From positions 1-5,805 of the forward strand of contig JAUVQN010000090.1 in the NCBI GenBank assembly GCA_030598125.1: a stretch of DNA of 5,805 bases. The letters run 5' to 3'. Source of the stretch: Coriobacteriia bacterium (GTDB taxonomy: Bacteria > Actinomycetota > Coriobacteriia > Anaerosomatales > JAUVQN01). The position numbers were made by a program, and so were the translations under genes. This document shows, one piece after another, positions 5,701-5,805 of the stretch (the first letter of the stretch is position 1; each line of letters begins with the position of its first letter). The notes beneath the pieces were generated by a model. It made no database searches and had not been told where the DNA came from. It was given only the letters and a program-made list of their open reading frames with translations.

Positions 5701-5805
5701 CTAGAGCCTGACGATCCGCGCTTCGACGCGCCCACCCTCGACATCGACGAGCGCGACGCTGACCCCGTCTCCCGAAGCGTCTCGCGAGGCTGAGCCGGGG
5801 TTCAC
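5701..5805 (-). CDS. C-terminal fragment of a YfcE/MJ0936-type metallophosphoesterase (5' end outside window)
   Basis: Reading the minus strand from the right edge gives 34 open codons and a TAG at 5703-5701. The fragment begins VNPGSASRD and ends VEGGRVEARIVRL. In the YfcE/MJ0936 family of calcineurin-like phosphodiesterases the last conserved motif is NPGS, followed after a short loop by two beta strands of the form 'xYAxLDxxxGxVxxxxxxL'; here SVALVDVEGG and RVEARIVRL fit that pattern and the distance to the C-terminus is right. The metal-binding motifs (DxH, GDxxD, GNHD/GNCD, GHTH) would lie outside the window, so activity cannot be judged. The GTG at 5805 is very probably an internal valine, not a start. 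The call rests on a short stretch and is an inference from family pattern; another protein with a similar tail cannot be excluded. It converges on pgi across 216 bases. Confidence 0.65.
   Translation of the reverse strand: MNPGSASRDASGDGVSVALVDVEGGRVEARIVRL

Overview
The window is a compact, very GC-rich bacterial chromosome segment. Five genes run left to right, and a sixth enters from the right edge on the opposite strand. The strong bias to G/C at third codon positions, the long antisense shadow ORFs this creates, the GTG start and the TAL-PGI-type phosphoglucose isomerase suggest a high-GC actinobacterium. An anaerobic or hydrogenase-bearing lineage such as the Coriobacteriia group is plausible. 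The taxonomic placement is an inference with low confidence.

Region 1 (1-2772) is the end of a [NiFe]-hydrogenase maturation operon: the 3' end of hypF, then complete hypC, hypD and hypE. These proteins build and deliver the Fe(CN)2CO group of the hydrogenase active site. HypF and HypE make the cyanide ligand from carbamoyl phosphate via a thiocarboxamide and then a thiocyanate on the C-terminal cysteine of HypE. The HypC-HypD complex holds the iron while the ligands are attached, and HypC then takes part in transfer to the large subunit. Key residues are present in each: LSGGVFMN and SNDGG in HypF, the N-terminal MC of HypC, CGTH and GPGCPVC plus the C-terminal cysteines of HypD, and the PRIC tail of HypE. 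hypC follows hypF after 38 bases with a strong Shine-Dalgarno sequence, hypC and hypD are 3 bases apart, and hypD and hypE overlap by ATGA, so the last three are probably translationally coupled.

Region 2 (about 2781-5484) holds two further genes on the same strand with short gaps and no visible terminator between them: a ten-helix EamA/DMT-family transporter and a glucose-6-phosphate isomerase. The isomerase is of the type usually found as the C-terminal half of bifunctional transaldolase/phosphoglucose isomerase proteins. They may be read through from the hyp operon, but nothing in the sequence shows a functional link with hydrogenase maturation.

Region 3 (5485-5700) is a 216-base non-coding gap between convergent genes and contains several GC-rich inverted repeats, the best a 10-bp stem ending directly at the stop codon of the right-hand gene. 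Region 4 (5701-5805) is the last 34 codons of a minus-strand gene whose sequence fits the C-terminus of YfcE/MJ0936-type metallophosphoesterases; the rest lies outside the window.

I found no mobile element, CRISPR array, tRNA or rRNA, and no convincing new system. The points most worth a second look are the structured convergent gap, the stand-alone TAL-type PGI, and the uncharacterised transporter attached to the hyp operon.
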